64,000 nucleotides of DNA from Nocardiopsis ganjiahuensis DSM 45031 (GTDB lineage: Bacteria; Actinomycetota; Actinomycetes; Streptosporangiales; Streptosporangiaceae), in contig NZ_ANBA01000002.1 of NCBI RefSeq assembly GCF_000341085.1, positions 620,001-684,000 of the forward strand, written 5' to 3'. This document shows positions 1 to 8,589 of this stretch, in pieces. How positions within the stretch are numbered: position 1 is the stretch's first letter; each line of letters opens with the position of its first letter. The position numbers and the translations under genes were made by a program. The notes under the pieces were generated by a model. That model saw nothing but the letters and a program-made list of their open reading frames with translations. It was not told where the DNA came from and made no database searches.

Positions 1-225
1 TCGTGCTGCGCGCCTGGGAAGAACTCGACCTGCCCGAAGGCTGGCGAGCCGAGATCATCGAAGGCGACATCACCATCACACTGCTGTCAGAGGTGGCGGA
101 ATCCATGAGTATCGCGGAAGCGGAAGAGCTCGGCATACCGTCCCACTGGGAAGTCGTGCTGCGCGCCTGGGAAGAACTCGACCTGCCCGAAGGCTGGCGA
201 GCCGAGATCATCGAAGGCGACATCA
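1..225 (+). repeat. 72-bp exact direct repeat, 153-bp period
   Basis: Bases 1-72 are repeated without mismatch at 154-225. The period of 153 bp is 51 codons, so the duplication keeps the Uma2 reading frame. The left copy starts at the window edge and may extend further. Exact identity points to a recent duplication or gene conversion with a neighbouring paralogue. Confidence 0.9.
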
Positions 226-710
226 AGATCATGACTCCCCCCTCCCTCGAACACGGCCACATCGTGACCCTGATCCACAAGTGGCTCGTTCTGGAGTGCC
301 ACCGTGAGGGAAGCGGAATCGGTGGGGCAGAGGTTTACCAGAACGTCGGAGTACGGGTACCGCTTCGGAGCGGTCTGTACATCCCCGATCTGATGGTGTT
401 GCCCGAATCAGTGCTGAGCTCCGCCCCCGAGCAATTGATCAGGGATGCGATTCTCGTAGTCGAGGTGACCTCCAAGAGCACGGCTCAGAAGGATCGCAAG
501 CCCAAGCTGTGGGGCTACGCGCATGCTGAGGTCCCCCTGTACCTCCTGGTGGATCGTTGGGACCCTGACAGCGCCAAAGGTGAGGTGACCCTGTTCTCAG
601 CCCCTGAGGATGGGCGCTACACACGGAGTGTCCGTGCTCCCTTCGGCGAGGGGATCGAACTCCCCTCTCCCTTCGACCTCATGATCGACACCGGCGCTTT
701 CCCGGTCTGA
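3..710 (+). CDS. Uma2-family (DUF820) putative endonuclease, open at the left edge
   Basis: Uma2/DUF820 proteins have a PD-(D/E)XK nuclease-like fold and mostly unknown roles. The core is visible: IPDLM, then VVEVTSKST, then a Lys/Tyr-rich stretch leading to PLYLLVD. The frame is open to the window edge, so the 5' end may lie outside. The ordinary start is probably ATG at 105 (MSIAEAEEL...), with GAGGTGG about 8 nt upstream, giving about 201 residues. Upstream of 105 the same frame encodes an exact copy of the early part of the protein (LRAWEELDLPEGW occurs twice). So this is either an N-terminal tandem duplication or a paralogue fragment fused in frame. A full second Uma2 gene lies at 7443-8054. 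The biological role is not established. Confidence 0.75.
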   Translation: MLRAWEELDLPEGWRAEIIEGDITITLLSEVAESMSIAEAEELGIPSHWEVVLRAWEELDLPEGWRAEIIEGDIKIMTPPSLEHGHIVTLIHKWLVLECHREGSGIGGAEVYQNVGVRVPLRSGLYIPDLMVLPESVLSSAPEQLIRDAILVVEVTSKSTAQKDRKPKLWGYAHAEVPLYLLVDRWDPDSAKGEVTLFSAPEDGRYTRSVRAPFGEGIELPSPFDLMIDTGAFPV

Positions 711-723
711 TCATCCATGAGCG

Positions 724-757
724 CGGGCCCCGCACCTGCGGAGAGGTGCGGGGCCCG
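724..757. terminator. Bidirectional hairpin between Uma2 and ppc
   Basis: A perfect 14-bp GC-rich stem (724-737 with 744-757) has a 6-nt loop. It lies between the convergent Uma2 and PEP carboxylase genes and fits a shared intrinsic terminator without a long U-tract, as is common in actinobacteria. Confidence 0.8.
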
Positions 758-774
758 GGTTTCGCCGAGGGGGG

Positions 775-3420
775 TCAGCCGGTGTTCTGCAGGCCGGCGG
801 CGACTCCGTTGACGGAGAGCAGGAGCAGGCGCTCCAGGTGCTGGCCGTCCTCTTCGGAGAGCGAGTCCGACTCCTCGCCGCGCAGGGCCTCCAGGGCCCG
901 GAGCTGGAGGTGGCTGAGCGCGTCCACGTAGGGGTTGCGCAGGTCCACGGCGCGGGAGAGGATCGCGCGGTTCTCCAGCAGGCGGCTGTGGCCGGTCACC
1001 TTGAGGACGAGCTCGCGGGTCAGGTCGTACTCGCGCAGGACCGTCTCGGTGAGTTCGGGCCGCCCGCCGAGGGCGAGGTAGCGCTCGGCGATGGTCCGGT
1101 CGGTCTTGGCCAGGCTCATCTCCGCGTTGTCCAGCAGCGAGGCGAACAGCGGCCACTCGCGGTAGGCCGCCTGCAGGACCGGCAGGTCCGCGACGGCGGC
1201 CAGGCCCGTGCCCAGGCCGAACCAGCCGGGCAGGTTGACCCTGGTCTGGGTCCAGGCGAACACCCACGGGATGGCCCGCAGGTCGCCGAGGCCCTTGGCT
1301 GCGCTGCGGCGGGAGGGGCGCGAGCCCAGGCGGAGCTCGCCGAGCTCCTCCAGAGGGCTGACCCGGGAGAACCAGACGGCGAAGTCCTCGGTGTTGATCA
1401 GGTCCAGGTAGGCCTGCTGGGCCTCGGCCGCGACGGTGTCGGCGTAGGGGCGGTAGCGCTCGGCGGCGGTGCGCTCGCGGTCCTGGACCGATTCGGTGGA
1501 GGCCATCAGGACGGCGTGGCCGACCTGCTCGATGTGGCGGCGGCCGATGGCGGCCTGACCGTAGCGGGCGAAGATGACCTCGCCCTGCTCGGTGACCTTG
1601 AACCGGCCGTTCACCGAACCCGGGGCCTGGGCGAGCAGGGCGCGGCTGGCCGGACCGCCGCCGCGGCCGAGGGAGCCGCCCCGGCCGTGGAAGAGGGTCA
1701 GGCGCACGTCGTTCTCGCCGGCCCACGCGGACAGCCGGGCCTGGGCGTCGTACAGGCGCAGGGTGGCGCTGACCGGACCGACGTCCTTGGCGGAGTCGCT
1801 GTAGCCGAGCATGACCTCCACGCGGCGGTCGTTGTCGGCCAGGCGCCGGCGCACCGGCGCGAGTTCGAGCATCCCGGCCAGCACCCCGGGCGAGGCCTCC
1901 AGGTCGGCGCCGGTCTCGAAGAGCGGGATGACGTCCAGGACCGGCACGCGCTTGGGCGGCAGGGCGTAGGTGGCCAGCTTGTAGACGGCCTCGATGTCCT
2001 CGGCCGAGCGGGTGAAGCTGACGATGTAGCGGCGGCAGGCCTCCACACCGAAGCGCTCCTGGATCCAGGACACCGTCCGGATGGTGTCGAGGACCTCCTC
2101 GGTGCGCTCCGAGAGGGGTCCGCCGGACTCCAGTTCGGCGAGCGCGGCGGCGTGGACCTCGCTGTGCTGGCGGATCTCCAGCTCGGCGAGGTGGAAGCCG
2201 AAGGTCTCGGCCTGCCAGACCAGGTGCTGGAGGTCCCCGTAGGCCTGGCGGTGGGCGCCCGCGGCGGCCAGTGAGCCCTGGACCAGGCGCAGGTCGGCGA
2301 GGAAGGCCTCGGCGCCCGTGTAGGCGAGGTCGGCGTCGCGTTCCCGGGTGGCGCGCAGACGCGCGGTGGCCAGGAGCAGGAACTGGCGGTGGGGCTCGTT
2401 GGGCGAGCGCTGGGTGATCTCACCCATCAGCGCGGGCTGCCCGGCCTTGGCCTCGGAGATCGCGTCCAGCAGCGCAGGGCTGGCCGGGGTGAGGTTGGAG
2501 TAGGCGGTGAGGGTGCGGGCGATCCGGCCGCAGGCGGTCTCCAGGCCGCGCAGGATGTGCTCGGACTGGATGGTCATCGCCTCGCGGGTCACCTCGTGGG
2601 TGACGAAGGGGTTGCCGTCCCGGTCGCCGCCGATCCAGGTGCCGTAGCGGACGAAGGGTGTGGCGCGGGGCGGCCGGGTGCCGGTGCCCTCGGGGTCGAT
2701 GGCGGTGTCGAGCGTCCGGTAGACCTCCGGGACGATCGCGAAGATCGTCTCGTCGAAGGCGGCCAGGGCGGTGCGCACCTCGTCGAGCGGGTTGAGCTTG
2801 GTGTAGCGCAGCTGTGAGGTGCGCCAGAGCAGGTCGATCTCCTCCAGCAGGCGGCGGTGCGCCTCGGCGGCGGCGCTGCTGCCCTCGTGGGAGGTGTGCC
2901 AGGCCTCCAGCTGGGCGCTGATCCGCAGGATGGAGGTGGACACGGCGCGGCGCCGGGCCTCGGTGGGGTGGGCGGTGAGCACCGGGTGGAACTCCATGCC
3001 CTCGACCAGTTCGGCCAGGCGCTCCTCGCCGCCCTCGCTCTCCCGGACGGCGCGCACGGCGGCGGCCAGGGACTCGCGGGGCGGGTTCGCGGCGTCGTCG
3101 CGTTCGCGCAGGGCGCGCATGCGCTGGTGTTCCTCGGCCAGGTTGGCCAGGTGGAAGTAGACCGTGAACGCGCGGGCGACCTGCTTGGCGCGTTCCAGCG
3201 GCCAGGCGCCGACGATCTCGGTGATCTCCTCGGTGGTGACGACGCCGTCCCGGGCGCCGATCACCGCGTGTCGGAGTTTCTCGACATCGGCGAGCAGGTC
3301 CTCGCCGCCGCTTTCGGCGAGGACCGTTCCGAGCATCTCGCCGAGCAGCTTGACGTCATTCCTGAGCTGTTCGGGGACTTCTTGCCGGGCACTGTCGCGT
3401 TCTGCGCTTACCGCTGTCAT
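775..3420 (-). CDS. ppc: Phosphoenolpyruvate carboxylase
   Basis: Converts phosphoenolpyruvate and bicarbonate to oxaloacetate, the anaplerotic feed to the TCA cycle. The 881 residues match the usual length. The catalytic-His motif VLTAHPTEARRR has its His near residue 151. The Gly-rich FHGRGGSLGRGGGP loop and the GYSDSAKD segment are present, and the protein ends in the family-typical QNTG. The start is the ATG at 3420, with the normal acidic N-terminal region following. It diverges from the carboxylase beta subunit, with 262 bp between them, and is convergent with the Uma2 gene across a shared terminator. Cytoplasmic. Confidence 0.97.
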   Translation of the reverse strand: MTAVSAERDSARQEVPEQLRNDVKLLGEMLGTVLAESGGEDLLADVEKLRHAVIGARDGVVTTEEITEIVGAWPLERAKQVARAFTVYFHLANLAEEHQRMRALRERDDAANPPRESLAAAVRAVRESEGGEERLAELVEGMEFHPVLTAHPTEARRRAVSTSILRISAQLEAWHTSHEGSSAAAEAHRRLLEEIDLLWRTSQLRYTKLNPLDEVRTALAAFDETIFAIVPEVYRTLDTAIDPEGTGTRPPRATPFVRYGTWIGGDRDGNPFVTHEVTREAMTIQSEHILRGLETACGRIARTLTAYSNLTPASPALLDAISEAKAGQPALMGEITQRSPNEPHRQFLLLATARLRATRERDADLAYTGAEAFLADLRLVQGSLAAAGAHRQAYGDLQHLVWQAETFGFHLAELEIRQHSEVHAAALAELESGGPLSERTEEVLDTIRTVSWIQERFGVEACRRYIVSFTRSAEDIEAVYKLATYALPPKRVPVLDVIPLFETGADLEASPGVLAGMLELAPVRRRLADNDRRVEVMLGYSDSAKDVGPVSATLRLYDAQARLSAWAGENDVRLTLFHGRGGSLGRGGGPASRALLAQAPGSVNGRFKVTEQGEVIFARYGQAAIGRRHIEQVGHAVLMASTESVQDRERTAAERYRPYADTVAAEAQQAYLDLINTEDFAVWFSRVSPLEELGELRLGSRPSRRSAAKGLGDLRAIPWVFAWTQTRVNLPGWFGLGTGLAAVADLPVLQAAYREWPLFASLLDNAEMSLAKTDRTIAERYLALGGRPELTETVLREYDLTRELVLKVTGHSRLLENRAILSRAVDLRNPYVDALSHLQLRALEALRGEESDSLSEEDGQHLERLLLLSVNGVAAGLQNTG

Positions 3421-3682
3421 AGGGCCGACCTTACAGAGATCACGCCTGGCGGCGTGTGTGCGGGGGTGGATTTCGGGGGTTTCGCCTTGACGTTAACAAT
3501 TGTTGCCGAACGGGTTCAATTCACAATGCCTCACGCTTTTCCGGGGTTTCCGGACACCTTTTACACCCCCGCGACCCCCGGGGGCGCTCTCTCGACACTC
3601 GGGCACGTCAGGCCGAACCTACTGACGAGTAACACGGGCCGGGTGACGGCGGGCGAGACCTCCGGAGCTAACCTGAGCAGTT
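3421..3682. promoter_or_regulatory. Divergent promoter region ppc / carboxylase beta, with AT-rich palindrome
   Basis: This 262-bp spacer holds a perfect 10-bp palindrome AACAATTGTT at 3495-3504 in an unusually AT-rich stretch, which could be an operator for either gene. On the plus strand TAACCT (3669-3674) fits a TANNNT -10 element 8 nt before the ATG at 3683. The carboxylase beta mRNA may therefore be leaderless. Confidence 0.45.
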
Positions 3683-5293
3683 ATGGCCACCGAAGCCCCT
3701 GAACCGCTGTCCGCGGCTGAGATCGACATCCACACGACCGCGGGCAAGCTCGCCGACCTGCAGCGACGCAGGTACGAAGCCGTGCACGCCGGGTCCGAGC
3801 GAGCCGTCGAGAAACAGCACGCCAAAGGCAAGATGACCGCCCGTGAGCGGATCGACGCACTGCTCGATCCGGGCTCGTTCGTCGAGTTCGACGCGCTGGC
3901 CCGACACCGCTCGACCAACTTCGGCCTGGACGCCAACCGCCCCTACGGGGACGGCGTCGTGACCGGCCACGGAACCGTCGACGGCCGTCCCGTCGCCGTG
4001 TTCAGCCAGGACGTCACCGTCTTCGGCGGCTCCCTGGGCGAGGTCTACGGTGAGAAGATCTGTAAGGTCCTCGACCACGCCCTCACGAACGGGTGCCCCG
4101 TCGTGGGCATCAACGAGGGCGGCGGCGCGCGCATCCAGGAGGGTGTGGTCGCGCTGGGCCTGTACGCGGAGATCTTCAAGCGCAACACCCACGCTTCCGG
4201 TGTCATCCCGCAGATCTCCCTGATCATGGGCGCCACCGCGGGCGGGCACGTCTACTCACCGGCCCTCACCGACTTCGTCGTGATGGTCGACGAGACCTCC
4301 CAGATGTTCATCACCGGCCCCGACGTCATCAAGACCGTCACCGGCGAGGACGTCTCCATGGAGGAGCTGGGCGGCGCCAACACGCACGCCAGCAAGTCGG
4401 GGGTGGCCCACTACCGGGGCGCCGACGAGCAGGACGCCATCGACTACGTCAAGGCCCTGCTGTCGCACCTGCCCGACAACAACCTCGAGGAGGCCCCGCG
4501 ACTGGCCCCCGAGGACGACCCCGGCGACGAGCTCACCGACACCGACCTGGCACTGGACGCCTTCATCCCGGACTCGGCCAACCAGCCGTACGACATCAAG
4601 CAGGTCATCGAGTCGGTCCTGGACGACGGTGACTTCCTCGAGGTCCACCCGCAGTTCGCCACCAACATCGTGGTCGGTTACGGCCGGGTGGACGGCCGGT
4701 CCGTGGGAGTGGTCGCCAACCAGCCCATGAGCTTCGCGGGCTGCCTGGACATCGACGCCTCCGAGAAGGCCGCCCGGTTCGTGCGCACCTGCGACGCGTT
4801 CAACGTCCCGGTGCTGACCTTCGTGGACGTGCCCGGCTTCCTGCCCGGCACCGACCAGGAGTGGGACGGCATCATCCGCAGGGGCGCCAAGCTCCTGTAC
4901 GCCTACGCCGAGGCCACCGTCCCGCTGATCACCGTGATCACCCGCAAGGCCTTCGGCGGCGCCTACGACGTGATGGGCTCCAAGCACCTGGGCGCCGACG
5001 TCAACCTGGCCTGGCCCACCGCGCAGATCGCGGTCATGGGCGCCCAGGGCGCGGTCAACATCCTGCACCGGCGCACCCTCGCCGCGGCCGACGACGTCGA
5101 GGCCGAGCGGGCCCGGCTGGTCGGAGAGTACGAGGACACCCTCCTGAACCCGTACTCGGCGGCCGAACGCGGTTACGTGGACGGGGTCATCCTGCCCTCC
5201 GAGACCCGTGTGCAGGTCACCAAGGCGCTCAAGGCGCTGCGCAACAAGCGCAAGCAGCTGCCGCCCAAGAAGCACGGGAACATCCCGCTGTGA
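3683..5293 (+). CDS. Acyl-CoA (propionyl/acetyl-CoA) carboxylase beta subunit, carboxyltransferase
   Basis: The carboxyltransferase half of a biotin-dependent acyl-CoA carboxylase moves CO2 from carboxybiotin to acetyl- or propionyl-CoA, giving malonyl- or methylmalonyl-CoA for fatty acid and polyketide precursors. The 536 residues match the AccD/PccB family. Two crotonase-like domains are visible; the first has [10 protein letters not shown] and the second has DVPGFLPG and [11 protein letters not shown]. The gene is followed by the epsilon subunit in a GTGA overlap, and the biotinylated alpha subunit comes next. The acyl-chain preference cannot be read with certainty from sequence. The symbol could be accD- or pccB-type, so I leave it blank. 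Confidence 0.95.
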   Translation: MATEAPEPLSAAEIDIHTTAGKLADLQRRRYEAVHAGSERAVEKQHAKGKMTARERIDALLDPGSFVEFDALARHRSTNFGLDANRPYGDGVVTGHGTVDGRPVAVFSQDVTVFGGSLGEVYGEKICKVLDHALTNGCPVVGINEGGGARIQEGVVALGLYAEIFKRNTHASGVIPQISLIMGATAGGHVYSPALTDFVVMVDETSQMFITGPDVIKTVTGEDVSMEELGGANTHASKSGVAHYRGADEQDAIDYVKALLSHLPDNNLEEAPRLAPEDDPGDELTDTDLALDAFIPDSANQPYDIKQVIESVLDDGDFLEVHPQFATNIVVGYGRVDGRSVGVVANQPMSFAGCLDIDASEKAARFVRTCDAFNVPVLTFVDVPGFLPGTDQEWDGIIRRGAKLLYAYAEATVPLITVITRKAFGGAYDVMGSKHLGADVNLAWPTAQIAVMGAQGAVNILHRRTLAAADDVEAERARLVGEYEDTLLNPYSAAERGYVDGVILPSETRVQVTKALKALRNKRKQLPPKKHGNIPL

Positions 5294-5529
5294 GCGCGCC
5301 GAACCAGCCCTCGGCGGGGGAACCGCACCTGGTCGTGGTGCGCGGCGAGCCCACCGAGGAGGAGATCGCCGTGCTCACCGCCGTGCTCACCGCCCGTGCG
5401 GCGGCCGCCCGTGCCGCCGCCGGGGCCCCCGGACCCGAGCGGCCCGCCTCCGGGTGGCGGGACCGCTCACGCGGTATGCGCACCCCGTTGCGTCCGGGCC
5501 CCGGCGCCTGGCGCATGAGCACGAGATGA
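5290..5529 (+). CDS. Acyl-CoA carboxylase epsilon subunit
   Basis: A small 79-residue protein starts at a GTG that overlaps the beta-subunit stop (GTGA). Actinobacterial acyl-CoA carboxylases carry such a small epsilon subunit that binds the beta subunit and raises activity. The sequence shows the family layout: an N-terminal [16 protein letters not shown] segment, an Ala/Arg-rich linker, and a C-terminal W-x-R tail ([19 protein letters not shown]). Position between beta and alpha agrees. Translational coupling to the beta subunit is likely. Confidence 0.9.
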   Translation: MSAPNQPSAGEPHLVVVRGEPTEEEIAVLTAVLTARAAAARAAAGAPGPERPASGWRDRSRGMRTPLRPGPGAWRMSTR

Positions 5530-5616
5530 CCTCTGACGTGCTCTCCCGTTTCCTAGACTCTTCGTCGAGCGGTCGGCGCGTGACCCGCTCCACGCTCCAG
5601 CTGGAGGATTTCCACC

Positions 5617-7386
5617 GTGCGTAAAGTACTGATCGCCAACCGCGGCGAGATCGCCGTGCGGATCGCCCGCGCCTGTCGTGACGCCGGGATCGGCAGCGTC
5701 GCCGTCTACGCCGAACCCGACCTGGACGCCCTGCACGTCAAGGTCGCCGACGAGGCCCACAGCCTGGGCGGCTCCACGCCGGCCGACTCCTACCTGGACA
5801 TCGGCAAGCTCCTGGCCGTCGCGGCGGCCTCCGGCGCGGACGCGGTCCACCCCGGCTACGGCTTCCTCGCCGAGAACGCCGACTTCGCCCAGGCCGTCAT
5901 CGACGCCGGACTGACCTGGATCGGTCCGCCCCCGGCCGCGATCACCGCGCTCGGCGACAAGGTCCAGGCCCGCCACATCGCGCAGAAGGTCGGCGCGCCC
6001 CTGGTGGCGGGCACCGCCGATCCGGTGGAGTCCGCCGAGGAGGTGGTGGCCTTCGCCGCCGAGCACGGGCTGCCGATCGCGATCAAGGCGGCCTTCGGCG
6101 GCGGAGGGCGCGGCCTCAAGGTGGCCTACACCCTGGAGGAGGTGCCCGACGCCTACGAGTCCGCGGTCCGCGAGGCGGTGACCGCGTTCGGGCGCGGTGA
6201 GTGCTTCGTCGAGCGCTACCTCGACAAGCCGCGGCACGTGGAGACGCAGTGCCTGGCCGATGCCCACGGCAACGTCGTGGTGGTCTCCACCCGCGACTGC
6301 TCCCTGCAGCGCCGCCACCAGAAGCTGGTGGAGGAGGCCCCGGCGCCGTTCCTGTCCGCCGACCAGATGGAGCGCCTGTACGCCTCCTCCAAGGCCATCC
6401 TCAAAGAAGCGGGCTATGTGGGCGCGGGCACCTGCGAGTTCCTCGTCGGTGTGGACGGCACCATCTCCTTCCTGGAGGTCAACACCCGCCTGCAGGTCGA
6501 GCACCCGGTGTCCGAGGAGGTCACCGGCATCGACCTGGTCCGCGAGATGTTCCGCGTCGCCGACGGCGAGGAGCTGGGATACGGCGACCCCCAGGTGCGC
6601 GGGCACTCCTTCGAGTTCCGGATCAACGCCGAGGACGCGGGGCGGGGCTTCATGCCCGCCCCCGGGACCATCACCGCCCTCAACCTGCCCGGCGGCCCGG
6701 GCGTGCGGGTGGACACCGGCTGCGAGGCCGGGTTCACCGTCCCGCAGGCCTTCGACTCGATGGTCGCCAAGCTGATCGTGACCGGCCGGACCCGCACCGA
6801 GGCGCTGCAGCGCTCGCGCCGCGCCCTGGCCGAGTTCGAGGTCGGCGGCATGCCCACGGTGATCCCGTTCCACCAGGCCGTGGTGACCGACGCGGCGTTC
6901 GCCCCCGCCGACCCGGAGCAGGCCTTCGGGGTGTACACGCGGTGGATCGAGACCGAGTTCGACAACCGGATCGAGCCCTGGTCGGGGCAGGGGGGCGACG
7001 CCGATACACCCGAGCGCGAGACCGTGACCGTGGAGGTGGGCGGCAAGCGCATCGACGTCGTCCTGCCCGCCTCCCTGGGTGTGTCCGCCGCCCCGGCCGC
7101 CGGCAACGGTGGCGGCAGGAAGAAGCGCGCCTCCCGCAAGGGCGGGGGCGGGGCCGCGGCCGTCAGCGGTGACGCGCTGGTCTCGCCGATGCAGGGCACC
7201 GTGGTCAAGGTCGTGGCCGCCGAGGGCCAGCAGGTCGCCGAGGGCGAGACCGTGGTGGTCATCGAGGCCATGAAGATGGAGCAGCCGCTGACCGCCCACA
7301 GGGCCGGGACGGTGACCGGCCTCAAGGTCGCCCCGGGCGAGACCGTGGGCAACGGCGCCGTCGTCTGCGACATCAAGGACGCCTGA
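5617..7386 (+). CDS. Acyl-CoA carboxylase alpha subunit: biotin carboxylase plus BCCP
   Basis: ATP-dependent biotin carboxylase fused to the biotin carrier domain. In 589 residues the N-terminal half carries the ATP-grasp biotin carboxylase domain (starting [15 protein letters not shown], with the FGGGGRGLK glycine-rich loop and [10 protein letters not shown]). An Ala/Lys-rich linker follows, then a C-terminal lipoyl-type domain with the biotinylation motif EAMKMEQ; the acceptor Lys is near residue 553. The GTG start has a GGAGGA ribosome site 8 nt upstream. It completes the beta-epsilon-alpha set. The 87-bp gap after epsilon may hold a separate promoter. Confidence 0.96.
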   Translation: MRKVLIANRGEIAVRIARACRDAGIGSVAVYAEPDLDALHVKVADEAHSLGGSTPADSYLDIGKLLAVAAASGADAVHPGYGFLAENADFAQAVIDAGLTWIGPPPAAITALGDKVQARHIAQKVGAPLVAGTADPVESAEEVVAFAAEHGLPIAIKAAFGGGGRGLKVAYTLEEVPDAYESAVREAVTAFGRGECFVERYLDKPRHVETQCLADAHGNVVVVSTRDCSLQRRHQKLVEEAPAPFLSADQMERLYASSKAILKEAGYVGAGTCEFLVGVDGTISFLEVNTRLQVEHPVSEEVTGIDLVREMFRVADGEELGYGDPQVRGHSFEFRINAEDAGRGFMPAPGTITALNLPGGPGVRVDTGCEAGFTVPQAFDSMVAKLIVTGRTRTEALQRSRRALAEFEVGGMPTVIPFHQAVVTDAAFAPADPEQAFGVYTRWIETEFDNRIEPWSGQGGDADTPERETVTVEVGGKRIDVVLPASLGVSAAPAAGNGGGRKKRASRKGGGGAAAVSGDALVSPMQGTVVKVVAAEGQQVAEGETVVVIEAMKMEQPLTAHRAGTVTGLKVAPGETVGNGAVVCDIKDA

Positions 7387-7405
7387 GCACGAGTTCGTTC
7401 GCCAC

Positions 7406-7440
7406 GAAGGGGCACCGCCGACCTCCGGCGGCGCCCCTTC
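7406..7440. terminator. Hairpin terminator after carboxylase alpha
   Basis: A 15-bp stem (7406-7420 with 7426-7440, one mismatch) has a 5-nt loop. It sits between the convergent carboxylase alpha and Uma2 genes and can serve both strands. Confidence 0.8.
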
Positions 7441-7442
7441 GT

Positions 7443-8054
7443 TCAACGGCGGCGGAGACCGGCGAGGTCGATCTCGATATCGACGGGCACCGTGGTCTTG
7501 AGCACCTCACGATGGATCGAGGGCCTGCCGTAGCGACCGCTGGCCGGATCCAGCTCATGGACGTAGACCACCGCCTCGTCCCCGTCCTGTTCCACTCGCC
7601 AGAAGTGCGGGATACCAGCACGGGCGTAGAGCTCCGGTTTGCGTTCCCTGTCCCGGATCTCCGACTCCGGCGAGACGACCTCCACGGCCAGCTGCACCGC
7701 CGCGGGGGGAACCCAGGTCTGGTCGAACCCGTCCAGGACATCGGTCCGCACCAGCAGCAGGTCCGGCTCCGGGCGCTGTCTTTCGGCCAGTTTGACCGAG
7801 AACTCCCGTGCCACCAACAGGTGTTCGGGGACCTGTCGGTCGAGTTCTCGCTCCAGCAGTTTGAGGACGAGCATGTGGAACAGTTTCTGAGGGCTCCCCA
7901 GGACGACGCTTCCGTCGATGAGTTCGGTGTGCGGCGGAAGATCCGGGATACGGTCCAGGTCGTCAGCGGTGTACCCCTCCGGCGGAGGCTGGAGCAGGAA
8001 CCACTGGTCCGCCCTGGAGGAGACCGGCTTCCCTGCCACGGTGGGAGCGGACAT
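7443..8054 (-). CDS. Uma2-family (DUF820) putative endonuclease
   Basis: Second Uma2 gene, 203 residues. It shows the PD-(D/E)XK-like core: PDLLLVRTDV, then VEVVSPESEIRDRERKPELY, then IPHFWRVE. The start chosen is ATG at 8054, with GGAGGC just upstream; the frame is open further 5' but that extension looks like non-coding sequence. It is not a close copy of the left-edge Uma2 protein. Such genes are often multicopy in filamentous actinobacteria. The function is unproven. Confidence 0.85.
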   Translation of the reverse strand: MSAPTVAGKPVSSRADQWFLLQPPPEGYTADDLDRIPDLPPHTELIDGSVVLGSPQKLFHMLVLKLLERELDRQVPEHLLVAREFSVKLAERQRPEPDLLLVRTDVLDGFDQTWVPPAAVQLAVEVVSPESEIRDRERKPELYARAGIPHFWRVEQDGDEAVVYVHELDPASGRYGRPSIHREVLKTTVPVDIEIDLAGLRRR

Positions 8055-8330
8055 GCCACTGCCTCCGGTCGTCGGATCGTGCTCGTCGCCCACCGTAGCC
8101 ACCCCTGCCCCCCTGCAATGGTGCTTTCCACGGATTGTCTCACTCCGTCTCACCCGGCACCCGTGGGTGTTCCCCAGCCGCTTCGGTTGACTCCGGCACC
8201 GCCCCCGGACAGCTCCCAGGGGTGATCCTCGTCGCGTCCGGGAGCGGGAAGAGCCTGTGTGGCGGGCACTCCGACCAACCGTTCCGCAGAGGACGACCGG
8301 TTGTGTATGGAAAAGACCAGCAAACCGGGC

Positions 8331-8344
8331 TATTGTTCTCGATT
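8331..8344 (+). promoter_or_regulatory. Leaderless-type promoter for the cysteine leader peptide
   Basis: TATTGT (8331-8336) fits a TANNNT -10 element. It lies 8 nt before the GTG at 8345, the spacing seen for leaderless mRNAs in actinobacteria. I see no convincing -35 element. Confidence 0.5.
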
Positions 8345-8419
8345 GTGACGAACATCTGGGGACTGACGCGAAGGTGGCACATCGACCTGTGCCGCTTCGA
8401 CAGCCACGCGTGTAGCTAG
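8345..8419 (+). CDS. Cysteine-type regulatory leader peptide
   Basis: A 24-residue peptide, VTNIWGLTRRWHIDLCR then FDSHACS, is encoded 170 bp upstream of the symporter gene. It closely resembles the actinobacterial leader-peptide pattern RRHVDLxR with Cys near the end, which is often found before sulfur and amino-acid transport genes. Here two Cys codons fall in the second half. In related mycobacterial systems, leaderless peptides with Cys codons act as cysteine-responsive attenuators. A GC-rich hairpin follows at 8425-8456. The peptide is probably regulatory rather than functional as a protein. Confidence 0.75.
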   Translation: MTNIWGLTRRWHIDLCRFDSHACS

Positions 8420-8424
8420 GTCCA

Positions 8425-8456
8425 CGCGCGCCCGTGCCTTCCGCCGGGCAGCGCGC
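8425..8456 (+). promoter_or_regulatory. Possible attenuator hairpin after the leader peptide
   Basis: Just after the leader stop, GCGCGCCCG can pair with CGGGC-CGCGC, broken by a small bulge, giving a stem of about 9 bp. Its position between leader and symporter suits an attenuator. This is inferred only from base pairing. Confidence 0.4.
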
Positions 8457-8589
8457 CGCTCACCCTTCCCAGGTCACCTCTTCTCGGTGATTCCGACCCA
8501 TCCCCTGCGCCGAGCTCCCGCGGCCCGCCTCGCCGACCCGTGACGTCGCACGTGTGCGCCCGGCCACCCATATCTGGAGTCTTCCTTCC

